Source: Ilex aquifolium
Taxonomy: Eukaryota > Streptophyta > Magnoliopsida > Aquifoliales > Aquifoliaceae
NCBI GenBank assembly: GCA_951799425.1
Contig: OX637394.1
Span: 28,246,001 to 28,310,000 of the forward strand
Length of the DNA: 64,000 nt
Direction of reading: 5' to 3'
The notes below the pieces were generated by a model, which saw only the letters and a list, made by a program, of their open reading frames with translations, made no database searches and was not told the DNA's origin. The stretch's first letter is position 1; each line of letters opens with the position of its first letter. Positions 1 through 11,299 of this stretch are shown here, in pieces. The position numbers and the translations under genes are program-made.

Positions 1-950
1 TGGATGGTTTGTAGATAGTAATGCCTTCCAGGGTTGATTTTAGGATGTTATAGGTCGAGTCAACCATGGGCTAGGGTAGGCACATACCCCTCAAATTTTT
101 TTTTTTTTTTTTGTATTAGACATGTATTTTTTTATATAAAATTTAGACATATTTAATTATGTCCACCCTGCTATTATGTTTTGGTGATATCGATTTGGAT
201 AAACCCTACCTAAATGATTATTAATTTTCTAACAATATTATTGAGAACTAATTTAAGTATTTAATAAACTCTACTATCAATTCACTAATCACAAACTATT
301 GGGTATCCACTAATTAAATCACAAATTACGTGCAACTAATATTATTCTTAATTTTTAAAAATATTTCAGATATGTCCGAATAATTTTTGAACATATTGGG
401 GCTATTTTATAATTTTTAAAATTATAGAATTATTTTGTTATTGTATTAAAATGAGTGTCATTATGTAGTAAACTATAGGGTAATAAATGGAAGATTATTA
501 CCACAATTTTGTATATATACATAAACAAATATTATTGATAAATTTGATTTGTAACTCTTTCAAATAATAAGGACGCATCAGAGTCAATTGTAAGTGAAAA
601 TAATTAGTCTCATTCTTGATAAGAAGTTTAAATTATTTTTTATTTGTTCATACTATGTGTATTGGTTTTTAACCTTTTTATATTTAATGAACTTTTAAAG
701 TATTAAATATTAATTTCAATAAATATGAAATTTTGAACTTCTACGATCAATTGAAAAGAAAAATTAAAATGTGCTAATGTGCTAATGTGCCCACTTTAAA
801 ATTTTTACTGACTCCACCATGTATGTGGCTTTATTTAGGTGTTTATTTGTACACGTGTGTCTTGAACTTTGTTATAACACTCTCTTTATAGAATAATACT
901 ATTTTACTATTAAAACAAATACTGTGAAATTATCCACAAGACCTAACAAA
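1..950. other. AT-rich intergenic DNA
   Basis: There is no reading frame with recognisable protein similarity here. The stretch is strongly AT-rich and has a poly-T run near 98-112. I see no gene, terminal repeat or target duplication. Confidence 0.5.
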
Positions 951-1039
951 AAAACCTTAAGTGACAAACACAAATGAGGCAAAATTAATAAAAACAATAT
1001 AATCCAAAATGTATCCATACTGGACAAATTCTAAATATA

Positions 1040-1240
1040 GGTGCACGGGAGGATTCCGACAATATAAGAGGATAGTGATACCGTGGGGCATCTCTGTACA
1101 TGAAAGACCACCAATACCCCTGAGACATGGTCGTAAAGATCGACCATTAGTGTGGCTGCCGTATACGTTTTCATAGATTTTGTAGAGTAGAGGTTGGATC
1201 TTATTCTCGGGACCACACAAAAGGTGTGGTCTCAAGAACG
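1040..1240 (-). repeat. possible gypsy LTR remnant
   Basis: About 35 bp at 1047-1083 (gggaggattc, then caatataagaggatagtgat) nearly repeats a block at 8628-8664, near the start of the LTR at 8589-9434. This piece may therefore be what remains of the opposite LTR of the minus-strand gypsy element. Beyond that block the two loci diverge, so the assignment is weak. It could instead be a conserved box from a different LTR family. Confidence 0.25.
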
Positions 1241-1499
1241 ACTTCTTGTGGAGTTTTTGATCGGGTGATATCTAATACCTTGGGGCCTTAAGCTTGACCT
1301 GTCGAGCCTCCTTTTGAGACTACAAGAGTTCTCTTGTGCTTAAGTACTTGAATATGGGGTCCATCCAGCTCAGGAGTGATTTACCTGAAACGGCATAGAA
1401 AGCCTCTGTTGGTTCTAAGGTGTTAATGTTGGTTGTGAGAGGTACTCCACTGTGATCCTTTGAGTGATCTCAGAATCCAATGTCGAGGCTAAACATGTG

Positions 1500-2020
1500 A
1501 GAGCGTTGGCGTGGCTATTGTGGTCTCGGGGGATTTGTACATCCTCAAATCCCGTCATTAGCATGCGCACTTTTTGATGATACACCCTCATCTTGGGGTT
1601 GCGTGCCTCAAACTCTCCATTGATCTAGTTTACGGTTAGCTCAGACTTTCAAAATATGCGCACTTGGCCGTCGCTGGCGACCTTCGCTATGCCGAGTCCT
1701 AATAGAAGCGCTTCATACTCGGTTTCTTTATTTGAAACCTTAAATCCGAGTTTAATCTTCTATTCAAAGGTGGAACCTTCCAGGGTAGTGAGAACTGTTC
1801 CCACTCTTGCCCTCGAGTTAGAAGCACCATCTGTGTGCATCATCCAAGCCTCGAGAGTAGTTGTAGGGGGAATTGCCTGTGTTTTCTCGAGGACAAATTT
1901 TGATGGCATGAACTCGGCAATGAAATTTTCTACGACTTGTCCCTTGATGGCCACTTGGGGTTTAGGCTGAATTTTGAACTCCCCAAGTTCTATAGTCCAC
2001 TTAGCGACTCTTCTCAAGAG
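1500..2020 (-). pseudogene. gypsy RNase H, degenerate
   Basis: The frame at 2017-1760 reads WTIELGEF, then QVAIKGQVVENFIAEF. It continues in shifted frames with VSNKETEYEALL and further RNase H-like residues to about 1500. This is the RNase H domain that follows reverse transcriptase in plant Ty3/gypsy polyproteins. Stops and frame changes make it non-functional. Similarity fades below about 1480, before any integrase. Confidence 0.7.
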
Positions 2021-2196
2021 GTATACCTTCTAGAGTATTGCCTTCAAGGGTTGGTCTGTTAAGACGATGATCATGTGCACTTGAAAGTAATGTCTCATTT
2101 TCCTAGCCGAGGTTACAAGGGCAAGGGTTATTTTTTTCAGTGGTTGATACGTGTCTCTGGGTCTAAGAGGGTCTTACTCAAATAGTAGGCCGGCCT

Positions 2197-2851
2197 CTAA
2201 CCCAATTTGCTTTCCCTTATCAAGGCCCCATTGATGGCATATTCCAACATGGACATATACAGATAAAAGGTCTCCCTGCATTCGAGAACTGAAAGCGTCA
2301 GGGATGCCTCCAGGTACCTTTTAATCCCTTGGAGGGCCCGATTGCACTCATCGTCCCAGGTGTTCTTCTGGGATTTTTTCAGTACTTGAAAGAAGGGTTT
2401 GCAACTATCGGAAGATTTAGAAATGAAGTAGTTGAGGGCAGCGAGCATCCCGGTCAACCTCTGGATGTCCTTTGGCATCTGAAGCCTCTATACCTTTAGC
2501 ACAACTTTTATTTGGTCGAGGTTGGCATCAATCCCCCGGTAGGTTACCAAATAGCCTAGGAATTTTCCCGAGCTGATGCTGAAGAAGACTTTTGATGCAT
2601 TGAGCTCGAGGTCGTACTTCCTTAGTATTTGGAAGCCCAAGTCTTTTGAGGTGGTTCGCCCTACAATGGCTCTTGACGAGCATATCATCGATGTATACTT
2701 CCATTGTATTTCCAATTTTTCCCTTGAACATCTTATTCATCAACCGTTGATGTGTTGCCCCGACATTTTTTCAGAAAAAAATGCATGACTTTGTAATAAT
2801 AAACTCCCCAGGTCATGAACAACGGTTTCTCATGGTCAGGGCCAAACAAGG
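2197..2851 (-). pseudogene. gypsy reverse transcriptase, C-terminal half
   Basis: From 2851 downwards the frames give a GVYYYKVM-like stretch, LMNKMFKGKIGNTMEVYIDDMLVKS at 2743-2640 (YIDD being the polymerase active-site motif), a GKFLGYLV segment, then the RT/RNase H connection (IQRLTGMLAALNYFISK) at 2478-2197. At least two frameshifts separate these pieces. The protein is cut at 2852 by the hAT-type element, and its N-terminal half resumes at 6391. Confidence 0.8.
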
Positions 2852-4060
2852 GGATTTGACAGGGGGAGCCAGAAATCTTGTGCAGTGAGGGCAACTTACA
2901 CTCATTAATAAATTAAAATTATAATTATAATATTATTTTCATGAAAAAAATTAAATTTTAATCATTTTTATAAGTATATTATCATTGAAAAATATTAAAG
3001 GGAGGTGTAACCCGTGTAATGATGTATGGAAAAAGCCAACCAAAAAATTAACCATCTTTAAATGTTCAATTGAACTGTAAGTCTTAGGTTATCATTGTCA
3101 ATTGAAGAAGAAAATGAGAGGAAATAGGATTGAATCGATTACTTGGTTTGTCCAGGTGTTAGGAAAAATTGGTGCTCAAGCTAGTAGATTTAACCCATCC
3201 ATTGAGAGTAAGTTTTATTGCTCACTGGTCTAATGTCACTTGCCCATATATCTAGGCGAGCAAGTTATAAGTCATGTTGATTAAGTTAATAAATTAGGTC
3301 AAATTTTTAGATATAAATATCATTATTCTATTTGGGCCTATGCAATTATCTATGAGCAATGCTATTGAGACATAATTCATTAACTTAATTTATTATAAAT
3401 ATTGAATTGACTGTGGATCCTACAAAATATTTGAATTTGATGTTAATCTAATGATTGCAATGAAATTATATCATCAATTCATTAAATTAGGTCAAATTTT
3501 TACATCCAAGAGCATTTTCATAAGCTATTCCATGGACAAAAGCCAAAGTTTTAGCCAACTCTAAAAAAGTGGGCAGCTGGTCATACTCAATACTGAAGTA
3601 TAGGTTATCTAAGTGATCTAATGGAGGAAAATTTTCCAACACCAAACCTATTACCTATGTTGGGCAATATTTTTGTAAAACCCGGGTAAATTTGAACTTT
3701 TTCTTAAAAATGGCAAAATGGTAATTTGCCACTATAATGCAGATTTAAAATACATATTTTTCTAGAGCTCAGATGACGCAACGAACCTCACCGTTATATT
3801 CGTCTCGCGAAATCTAGTTGCCCTGTAAATTTTCGTCGAATTTCGAGATAGTCAGATTTTTCACGTTTTACGAGACAACTGGGTGTTGAATGACCTCTCA
3901 AAGGTCCCCAAAAATGGAAATTATAAAATTTCCTTATAATTGAATTAAAGTTCAAATAAAATTAATTTGAACTTAAATCATGATGAAATTAATCGTTTCG
4001 AGGCAAAAATGGACCCGGACAAGGAGGGGCGTGTGGCGCGACGTGGATCTAGTGTCAAGG

Positions 4061-4070
4061 GCTATAAATA
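4061..4070 (+). promoter_or_regulatory. TATA box of solo LTR A
   Basis: gctataaata lies about 390 bp into the LTR. Boxes in comparable positions occur in the related LTRs (near 16708 on plus, and 14718-14726 on minus). It probably marks the U3/R promoter. Confidence 0.5.
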
Positions 4071-5734
4071 TCGGTAAATATCTGATTTTTAGGCAGAATA
4101 ATCTGCATTTTCCATTGTATAAACGTGTGAGGGAGAGAGGAGAAGAAAAATAAAAAATTCAAGCCTTCTTCTTTCGATCCGCGGAGTTCCGTCTGTCGGA
4201 ATCATTCGGACCAAGAGTTAAAGTCGATCACATCGACGAGGGCTACGCAACCACACCAAGAACGAAGGATTTCACCGAAGATCCAAGAGGAGACTTTGGG
4301 GAAATCAAGAGTTTTGGGGCTTGGGAGGTGTTCTTGAGGTTCTCCACATTTCATCTCACGCTCCAAGAGGTAGGGTTCCTTCCTAATTTGGTTATTTACA
4401 ACCTATGATGTCCATAGGAAATGACTAGGGGTATAGAACTACCTATGCATTGTCTTTTGTTATGGAAAATAGTCCATTGTTATGGGAAAGAGGAAATGGG
4501 TATAGAAATGGCTTGAATCAAGTTCTAGCTTGAACTTGAGTTGTGGAAGTTACTTGTGTAATTTCTTGAAATTTGGTATTACATGGGCATGCTATGTGTT
4601 TATATTGTGCTCTTGTGAGTGAAGTGTGTTTTGGACATAAATTGTGTAATAACATGCTTGCTATGATTGTTGATATATGTTCATTGATATGTTGACAATG
4701 TGATGGATAATGGTGATTATATGCATGTGATATAAATTGTCACGGTACATGTTGATATGTGGAAATTGTTCACTTGGCATGCATTGTAATTTGGGCATAG
4801 AATTGGCATCACATTCATGGGCATGAGTCATGAGTGTGGGTGTGTGTGCATGGGTGATCAAGCACCATACTTGGTGTTTGATAAGTGGACTCGGGAAGGT
4901 TGGATCGAAGATCCCCTTGAGTCGCATGGTTGCATGGAAAACTTGTGTCGGGTATGGCAAGAAGGGATAGATCCCCCCTCGGGTGCAAAACCCGGCCACA
5001 TGGTTCATACACTTGCCGGCGATGAAATTCCAGAAAAGTGTAACGGTGTACGGAACCAGCGGTGAGACTCCGAGAATCCGATACCCAACAAAGACACTTG
5101 ATTTTGTTTTATAACATACTCATTCAATGGGTATCATCTAACAATGATTTGGTTTATAAATACATGATTTTTATTTAAAACAATTGTTGGATGGATTTAC
5201 GTCAATGACGGATTTACTTCACAAGTGCATTGCATTGTGTTGTGGGAGTCGGTGAGGACTCGGGGTTTGAAGTTGCATGAGTGAGTTTCATCTCAATTCA
5301 TAGCATGACATGGAAATTCCTATCATGGGATTGCATTCTCTTGATTGAAAGGAATGTTGCTCTTAATTTGTTGTATGTGAACATTTCATATGCATCTAGG
5401 TTGAGGAGTATCCTCTGTAGGAGATACTCTATTGAGCATAGCTCACCCTATACGGAAAAATATTTCAGGTGCGAGATACACACCGGTGGATGATGCTTAT
5501 TTGGGGCCCCAAGGATGAAGAGACGCCGATATGTGGCTTTACTTTGGGTTTTTTGTAAACTAAGTATGAAAACTTAGTTTTTGACATGTAAATATATGCA
5601 AATGATTGTAATAGAACTTGTACCAACTATGTTTGAGGCATAAATACATGTTGTATAAGTTTGGGATGATTGTAGATAGGTTTGGAATGGATTGAAAATG
5701 AAAAACAGGTGAAATAGGCAAAACTGGGCACGGC

Positions 5735-5808
5735 GTACCGGTACACTGTGGTCCAGCAGGTACAGCGTACCGGTACAACGCAGTCCAGTAGGTGCAGTGT
5801 ACCGGTAC
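5735..5808. repeat. three GTACCGGTAC palindromes, 32-bp period
   Basis: Perfect 10-bp palindromes GTACCGGTAC occur at 5735-5744, 5767-5776 and 5799-5808, exactly 32 bp apart. The spacers share gtccag/aggt words. The array lies in the downstream part of solo LTR A. Confidence 0.9.
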
Positions 5809-6390
5809 GCTTTCCAAAAATAAAAAAATTTTAAATTGTTTTGCCAAGCTTTTTGGCTATGTATTTCTTTCCTTCCAATGTTATAAATGGACAATAATAG
5901 AGTGCCAATGGTGATATATTGGACCTCAGATGGGTCAATCAATCAAAAACATATAGACTTTATATTTTTTAATCCCGGCAAAGGGGATGTGATGTCGCGA
6001 TGTCGGGTTAACCGGCATCCACGGGTATTTCCGCGAGTTGATGGGTGATCAACGGACTTATAAATGACCCCCGGTTTTCGGGGCGTCACAATTTTGAACT
6101 TCCAAAACAGAAGGTAGATGTGCCCATAAGTCACATAGGATCATTCACGCGTAAATAACACTTATCTTCAACCTTGAACCTCTATCCTCCATGAACGAGC
6201 ACACTTGAACTTCTGCAAATTACCATGCAAAAAAACTCAAACTATGTCAAGTAGATTTCTTTCAGTTTTCATAGTGGGGGCAAGTTATCAAAAACTTAAA
6301 ATTTTATTAAAATACTAAATGAAGTCTAAAATTTTTCAAAATTTTAATGGGGGCAATTGCCCCTAGTGTAAATCCGCCATTGGGATTTGA

Positions 6391-6760
6391 TGATACCCTG
6401 CCCGAGCATTCAAAAAATTCATGTACTCATGCCCTGCCGTTGCATCCACCAGCTAGTCTATCTTCGGCAAAAGGTAATTGTCTTTTGGACACGCCTTGTT
6501 TAAATCGGCTAAGTCTACACAAACGTGCCACTTCCTTTTTTTTCTTCTTGGCACACACGATGTTGGATAGCCACTCTAGAAAACGCATTTCTCGTATAGA
6601 TCCCATTTCCAAGAGCTTATCCACCTCCTTGATGACAGTCTGGGCATGATGAGGAGCTAACCAAAGGGGTTTTTGCTTGATAGGCTTGATGTTCGGGACC
6701 ACGTGCAGTCGATAGTTGATAACCCTAGCCTTTGTGTCTTGCATCTCCGTCGGATCCCAT
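6391..6760 (-). pseudogene. gypsy reverse transcriptase, N-terminal half
   Basis: The frame at 6744-6427 reads INYRLHVVPNIKPIKQK, then HHAQTVIKEVDKLLEMGSIRE and FLEWLSNIV. These match the conserved start of plant Ty3/gypsy reverse transcriptases. Further on, in another frame, comes a degenerate palm segment that ends at the hAT target duplication (6383-6390). The C-terminal half continues at 2851. Confidence 0.8.
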
Positions 6761-6928
6761 GCGAAGATGTCAGCGTTGCTCTGAAGTTAGGCTGACATTT
6801 CCTACCATTTTGTCGAGATAAACGAAGAGTTGATGAGAAAGAACCTATGCTCATTGTGGGCCTTAAGGTATACCTCTGTCAAATCCTCCTTGGAGTAGTC
6901 GACTGATTCAACCCGAGGTTCATTGACA

Positions 6929-8530
6929 TCAAGCCAACCTTACTTTGATTGCTATTTGGTTAGAAACCTTTATGGGTTCCAACTCTTTTGCCTTTCCCAA
7001 GACCCCAATCTTTACGGCGACATAGAAACAACTTTTTGATACCGCCTGATCTCCGCATATTTCCATGATTCCATTGAGAAAGGCTTTGTACACCCTACAA
7101 TCATCAGTGAGGTTATCGGTGTCCCGATGATAGGAGTAGTGGGTGGTGGAGTTCCTTGTGGAGGGGTCGCCCTGCATCTTTAGGGGCCACTTAAAGAAGG
7201 GCTCCTTTTTTATCTTGCGTAGCATCTTGTAAATGGGTTCCTTGAAAACCATGTGGATCCCCTACAATGAGATTTGAGTCAAGGCTAAGACAGATCCTCT
7301 CTTCTTACTTGGCTGATCCTTATCATTCTTCTTGAAAACTAATCCCCTACCCCGAGCATCGACCACATCGTCTTCCACTTTATATTTGTCTATGTGCGCC
7401 ATCAAATCCTTCATGCCCATCAGGTTTCATTTTGTTAGGGACTTGTAAAGATTAGTGTCTCAGGATATACCGAGATGGAAGGAAGCAGCGGCTACCAATT
7501 CTATGCAACCTTACACCTCATTAACCTCCTCCCAGTATTAGGTGGCATATTGCTAGAGCGTCTCATTCCTTCCTCTGAAGGGTGTGGAAGGTCCAAACGT
7601 CTTTTTGTCGTCGACTACTGGTGATGAACTGAGGTGTAAGTTGCTTGGTCATCTGTTTCAAGGACCTGATACTCTCTCGAGGGAGACTCTTATACCACTT
7701 CATCGTCATGTCCCCTAAATTCATGAGAAATACGAGACACAAGAGTTGCTGAATGGTGTCGTAAAAGGACATCAAATCCTTGTTTTGTCGAAGGTGCCCT
7801 TTTAGGTCACACCTTTTGTCATACACCTTGAATCACGGCACCATGAATTTCCTCGACATCTCCACCTCTTAGATACCATGAACGAACAGGGACTTAAGGG
7901 ACTCTTCTTCGACATCGTTGTTTTTCCAACTCCCGATAAATGTTGCACCTTTGAGAGTTAAGATAGGAGCGTAAGTCTCCATCTTGCTGCTGCTTGAAGT
8001 TGATGACTATTATTTTAGGCTTGGGATCCTTACGGATTCACATATATTTGTCGAAGAAGGTGGACCCCTCCTCAGAGTCCTCCCCCTCATTGTTGTGTGA
8101 AAGTCAGTGATGGAGGTCTCCCTTTGTTAGGGGTCTTTCCCTCTTCCTTTTTCCATCAGGGCTACCTCCAATGGACATTCCCTATTAGAGGCATGAGAAG
8201 CCTCTGCCTTTCGTTCCAAGGGACTCCGCAAATCAACTAGGGACAAGGTTTCATGGCTGGCCTTTCCTTTCCTAAGGCGCTCTTCCCCATTGGACATGTT
8301 AATCGATCGTTCAAGTCGTTGATCCTATTGAGAACGTTCACATTGTCGCGATCTCTTTGCTCCAGTTGGCTACCAAGCCGTTCCTCGATGAAATCCAGCA
8401 ACTTGTGGGAAAGATGAGTTCGATATGATGGGAGCACATTTGTGGATCCCACTGAACTCCCTCTATCAAGTCTAGAAACCTGGAGGCTGACCGGACTAGT
8501 AATGGATTTTTCTTCTTGTTTGGGGTACAT
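6929..8530 (-). pseudogene. gypsy gag, degenerate
   Basis: Several frames in gag order are visible. An N-terminal segment (8530-8237) is rich in coiled-coil-like charged residues (DFIEERLGSQLEQRDRDN). A retrotransposon gag core follows (7826-7563, with SFYDTIQQLLCLVF and DMTMKWYKSLPRESI). A C-terminal segment (7252-6929) contains KWPLKMQGDPSTRNS and YHRDTDNLTDDCRVYKAFL. Stops and frameshifts separate them. A protease domain would be expected near 6760-6930, but I could not identify one. Confidence 0.65.
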
Positions 8531-8588
8531 AGATTTCCTCCACGTAACTGTAAGAGTGGGTATTCACCGTGGAATTGCTACAAGGGAA

Positions 8589-9434
8589 TGTTGCACTTTG
8601 TTTTCTATAGACAGCGTCAAATTACATGGGAGGATTCTGGCAATATAAGAGGATAGTGATGCCGAAGGTGAATCTGATGGGAAGGTCATTGGAGAAGTTG
8701 AACGATGATGGTTCTGCAACAACATAAAAAGTTTAGAAAAGAGTCGGATATGTATCTGACATTTCCCCTCCGATGCTTAAGTCAGTTTTTGTGGGAGGGA
8801 ATATGACGAGGCACAAATATTGGTTAGGGTTGATACCTTGTACATCATATTAGGAGGTTATTTAATGACATTTGACTTGTATTGAAAGCAAGATCATCAT
8901 ACTAACCAAGCGTCCTGACAACGTGTCAGAAGGAAACTCCTCTGATTCAGTTGTACATGGGGACAATTGGGGAATGACCCCTATTGACTACAGGTCAACA
9001 ACTTTAGAGCCGAGCCTTTACTGTTCCTCGAGCCATGCATTTATAGTTTCCAAGGAACTCGAATTCGAGCTTTTATTGTCCATTAATGCTCAGGCCCGAG
9101 CATTAATAGGGTATCCCTTATCGAACGTTCCTGATTGGTTAGCCTTTTTGGATGGTCCTCGGGACCGAACATTGAATGGGCTCTTCTATTAAGGTGTCAC
9201 ATGATTGGTCCCGTTACTTTTATGTCAGATCTACTGGGTTCTAGTGTCAGAATGGCATGCAACTGATAGTCTCAAGGCATCCCCTATCCCTTGTCTTTTT
9301 AGTAGTATCTGATGATTTCAATAGGCCCAACTATCTATATCATTAATGCTTCAGAACCTGTCGACACTCGGTGTCTGCATCTTTTTCTTCCACGTCTCTT
9401 TCCCATTGGCTAATCAGATCACATCCCATCAACA
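8589..9434 (-). repeat. probable 5' LTR of the gypsy element
   Basis: On plus it starts tgttgcac and ends catcaaca, giving TGTT...AACA ends on either strand. It directly precedes gag in minus-strand order. I found no clear primer-binding site next to it and no intact partner LTR, so the boundaries (846 bp) are provisional. Confidence 0.45.
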
Positions 9435-10692
9435 GGAATACTAAATCTAATATCTTAGTGTATGAAATAATCTCACTTATTTTTTAGATTCAAAACTAAA
9501 CCTAAATTGTTTATTAACTTTTCAATGGTCGAAAAATTCTAAGAAAAATTTCATTTTTCAAAATTTCAAGTTAATCCCAAAAGTTTCATAATTGCAATGG
9601 GAGCAGTTTCCCCCACTATGTCTCCCACCCTTGCCATGATACAATTCTTAAGCATAATATATGACATGATTCACAACACTCGTGTGAGTTTGAGAGATGT
9701 TATTATATTATGTCAAACAAACTCGAGCACCCTACTTTTTGAGTATCCATCGACAGATTACTATTGCATACCAGCATAGAAGAAGGCTTGGTATAGTGTT
9801 GTTCAAGTTCAATGTTCAAACTTAGCTTCGTTGGAATCGGATCATAGGAGCCTAGCCCCATATTGAGACGTCACAGAGCTTAGGCATTCTTTGCTAGAAG
9901 TCTACGTTTTGAGGGATAAGTTATGTTTTTCAGTTTATTTCGAAACAAATCAAGCATGTTCACTCATATAAATCAAAAATTAATTTGTATCTGTCTTTAG
10001 CCAGTTGATTAGCTTACCTAAATTACCATTTGGTAGCATTCTTTCACTTTGTTTTTTCCCTTTTTGAAAAATTTGAAGTACTTTTTTCAATTAATGTCTA
10101 TTTTGAAATTTGCTTTTTCCTGCTTTTCTTTTGTTATGGCTAGGTTTTTACTTTTGCCCCCAACATAATGGCATTTACAATAATTTTTGTGTGCACATAT
10201 GTGAGTGTTTTATCCATATCCTGAGATGCGTCTAGATTATTGTTTATGTAGTAATCAAAAATATATTTTCTTATTTGCTGAATTGGGTTTCTACTTAAAG
10301 GAAAAATTATCATAATAAGATTCTTCATGAGTCAGAGCTCAAGATGTTGAAAAGACATTGTGGTTATCTAATAGTCATAATTTTGTTAATTACAACCAAA
10401 GAGGGCAAGTGGCACCCAACACTCGGAACAAGGGTTATAACATCTTATGGTTTGTTTAGTAGAGTGGATGGAAAAATAAAAAGATAGAAAATAGAGGTGA
10501 TACATTTTATATCTTCCAACGGATAAATTCTTCCTTCCATCTTTTATGTTTGGTAGGAGTGATGAAAGATTAATTTTTTTTGTGTGTTTGGTATGATGAA
10601 AAAGTGGAAGAATGAAAAAAGTATAAATGTATATTTTACCATTGTATCTATATATAAAATTAATGTGTGCATAATATGTAATAGATAAATCA
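9435..10692. other. intergenic DNA, no gene seen
   Basis: No recognisable protein is encoded. Around 9560-9640 a short stretch (aatgggagcagtttccccca) resembles the end of a hAT element like the one at 6350-6382, but I found no partner end or duplication. The rest is AT-rich. Confidence 0.4.
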
Positions 10693-10706
10693 GATATACA
10701 TGTATA

Positions 10707-10765
<59 letters not shown>

Positions 10766-10766
10766 C
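10693..10766. repeat. (TA)n-(GA)n microsatellite
   Basis: A run of TA/TG dinucleotides passes into a run of GA dinucleotides ending near 10766. Confidence 0.9.
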
Positions 10767-10855
10767 TTTTGACCAAACCCAGTTTCCCCACCAACTTTAT
10801 TCCCAAACCCAGCCTGTTTTAAACTTATTTCCTAAACTCAGTCTATTTTTAAAAA

Positions 10856-11058
10856 CGTCATTTGGAATGACGCCTTCATGAGTTAAAACGTCATTTGAAA
10901 TGACGATTTCAAATTGAATTTTTTTTATTAAAATTGTCATTTCTAATGACGTCTTTAAAGGCGTCAGTCAGAATTACATTAAATAAAATGAATTGAAAAC
11001 GACAAACATAACAGGCATTAAAAAAATTGTTGGGTAGAAAACGTCATTCCAAGTGACG
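10856..11058. repeat. cluster of GTCATT-N3-AATGAC palindromes
   Basis: Four imperfect palindromes of one type lie within 200 bp: CGTCATTTGGAATGACG at 10856-10872, CGTCATTTGAAATGACG at 10889-10905, GTCATTTCTAATGAC at 10936-10950, and ACGTCATTCCAAGTGACGT near 11041-11058. No element ends or target duplication were identified. Confidence 0.75.
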
Positions 11059-11154
11059 TTTTCAAAAATATCTAAACAGATTTATCAAGTGTTCTGAGAC
11101 AATGACACCCACTTGTCTCCTTTGTGCAAATTCTGGTTATATCTTTTTTGTGCA

Positions 11155-11260
11155 AATAGGGATGTAGAGTGGACTGTTAGAAGACGGGCCGCTAATTATA
11201 CACTCATGAATGGGGAACTTTATAAGAAAGGGATGTACGATGACTTATTGCCTTTGAAAT
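11155..11260 (+). pseudogene. orphan gypsy polyprotein fragment
   Basis: This plus-strand frame encodes VEWTVRRRAANYTLMNGELYKKG. Such sequence normally sits between RNase H and integrase in plant Ty3/gypsy polyproteins. It is only about 35 codons long, is on the opposite strand to both neighbouring elements, and abuts the truncated end of the copia element. It is probably a relic caught at a rearrangement breakpoint. Confidence 0.5.
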
Positions 11261-11299
11261 CATATCCAACCACAACTTGGTCAAATTTCAAATACTTGC

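Larger units (their letters stand above)
3674..6090 (+). mobile_element. solo LTR A (TGTAAAACCC family)
   Basis: It starts TGTAAAACCCGGG and ends GGGGCGTCACA, with 5-bp duplications atttt at 3669-3673 and 6091-6095. At 2417 bp with no internal region, it is a solo LTR left by recombination between the two LTRs of one element. Its ends and the first ~250 bp are clearly related to the LTRs at 12185-15114 and 16320-18925. It holds a TATA-like box (4061-4070), a conserved EGYA/FTEG coding block (4235-4282), a splice-donor-like site (near 4370) and a palindromic repeat cluster (5735-5808). Confidence 0.9.
2860..6382. mobile_element. non-autonomous hAT-type element
   Basis: The ends read CAGGGGGAGCC on the left and, on the opposite strand, CAATGGCGG on the right. 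They are flanked by perfect 8-bp duplications ggatttga at 2852-2859 and 6383-6390. An 8-bp duplication and CA(A/G)-type imperfect ends are typical of hAT transposons. Removing the element and one duplication rejoins the gypsy reverse transcriptase. Without the solo LTR inside it, the element is about 1.1 kb. No transposase is visible, so it is non-autonomous. Confidence 0.75.
1480..9434 (-). mobile_element. decayed Ty3/gypsy retrotransposon, interrupted
   Basis: Reading from high to low coordinates on the minus strand gives an LTR (8589-9434), gag (about 8530-6929), reverse transcriptase (6750-6391, resuming at 2851) and RNase H (about 2478-1500). That is the normal Ty3/gypsy order. The frames carry many stops and frameshifts. 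I could not find integrase on this strand, so the 3' end is deleted. The RNase H motifs (WTIELGEF, KGQVVENFIAEF, VSNKETEYEALL) resemble those of Tat-lineage elements; that lineage call is inference. A hAT-type element and a solo LTR interrupt the reverse transcriptase. Confidence 0.8.

Noticed and set aside
957..1235. Overlapping open frames of 92 and 61 codons on minus
   Set aside because: No family similarity; they lie in a probable LTR remnant and overlap in different frames.
4661..5847. Several 65-122-codon frames on both strands
   Set aside because: All lie inside solo LTR A and resemble no protein; they are by-products of the LTR sequence.
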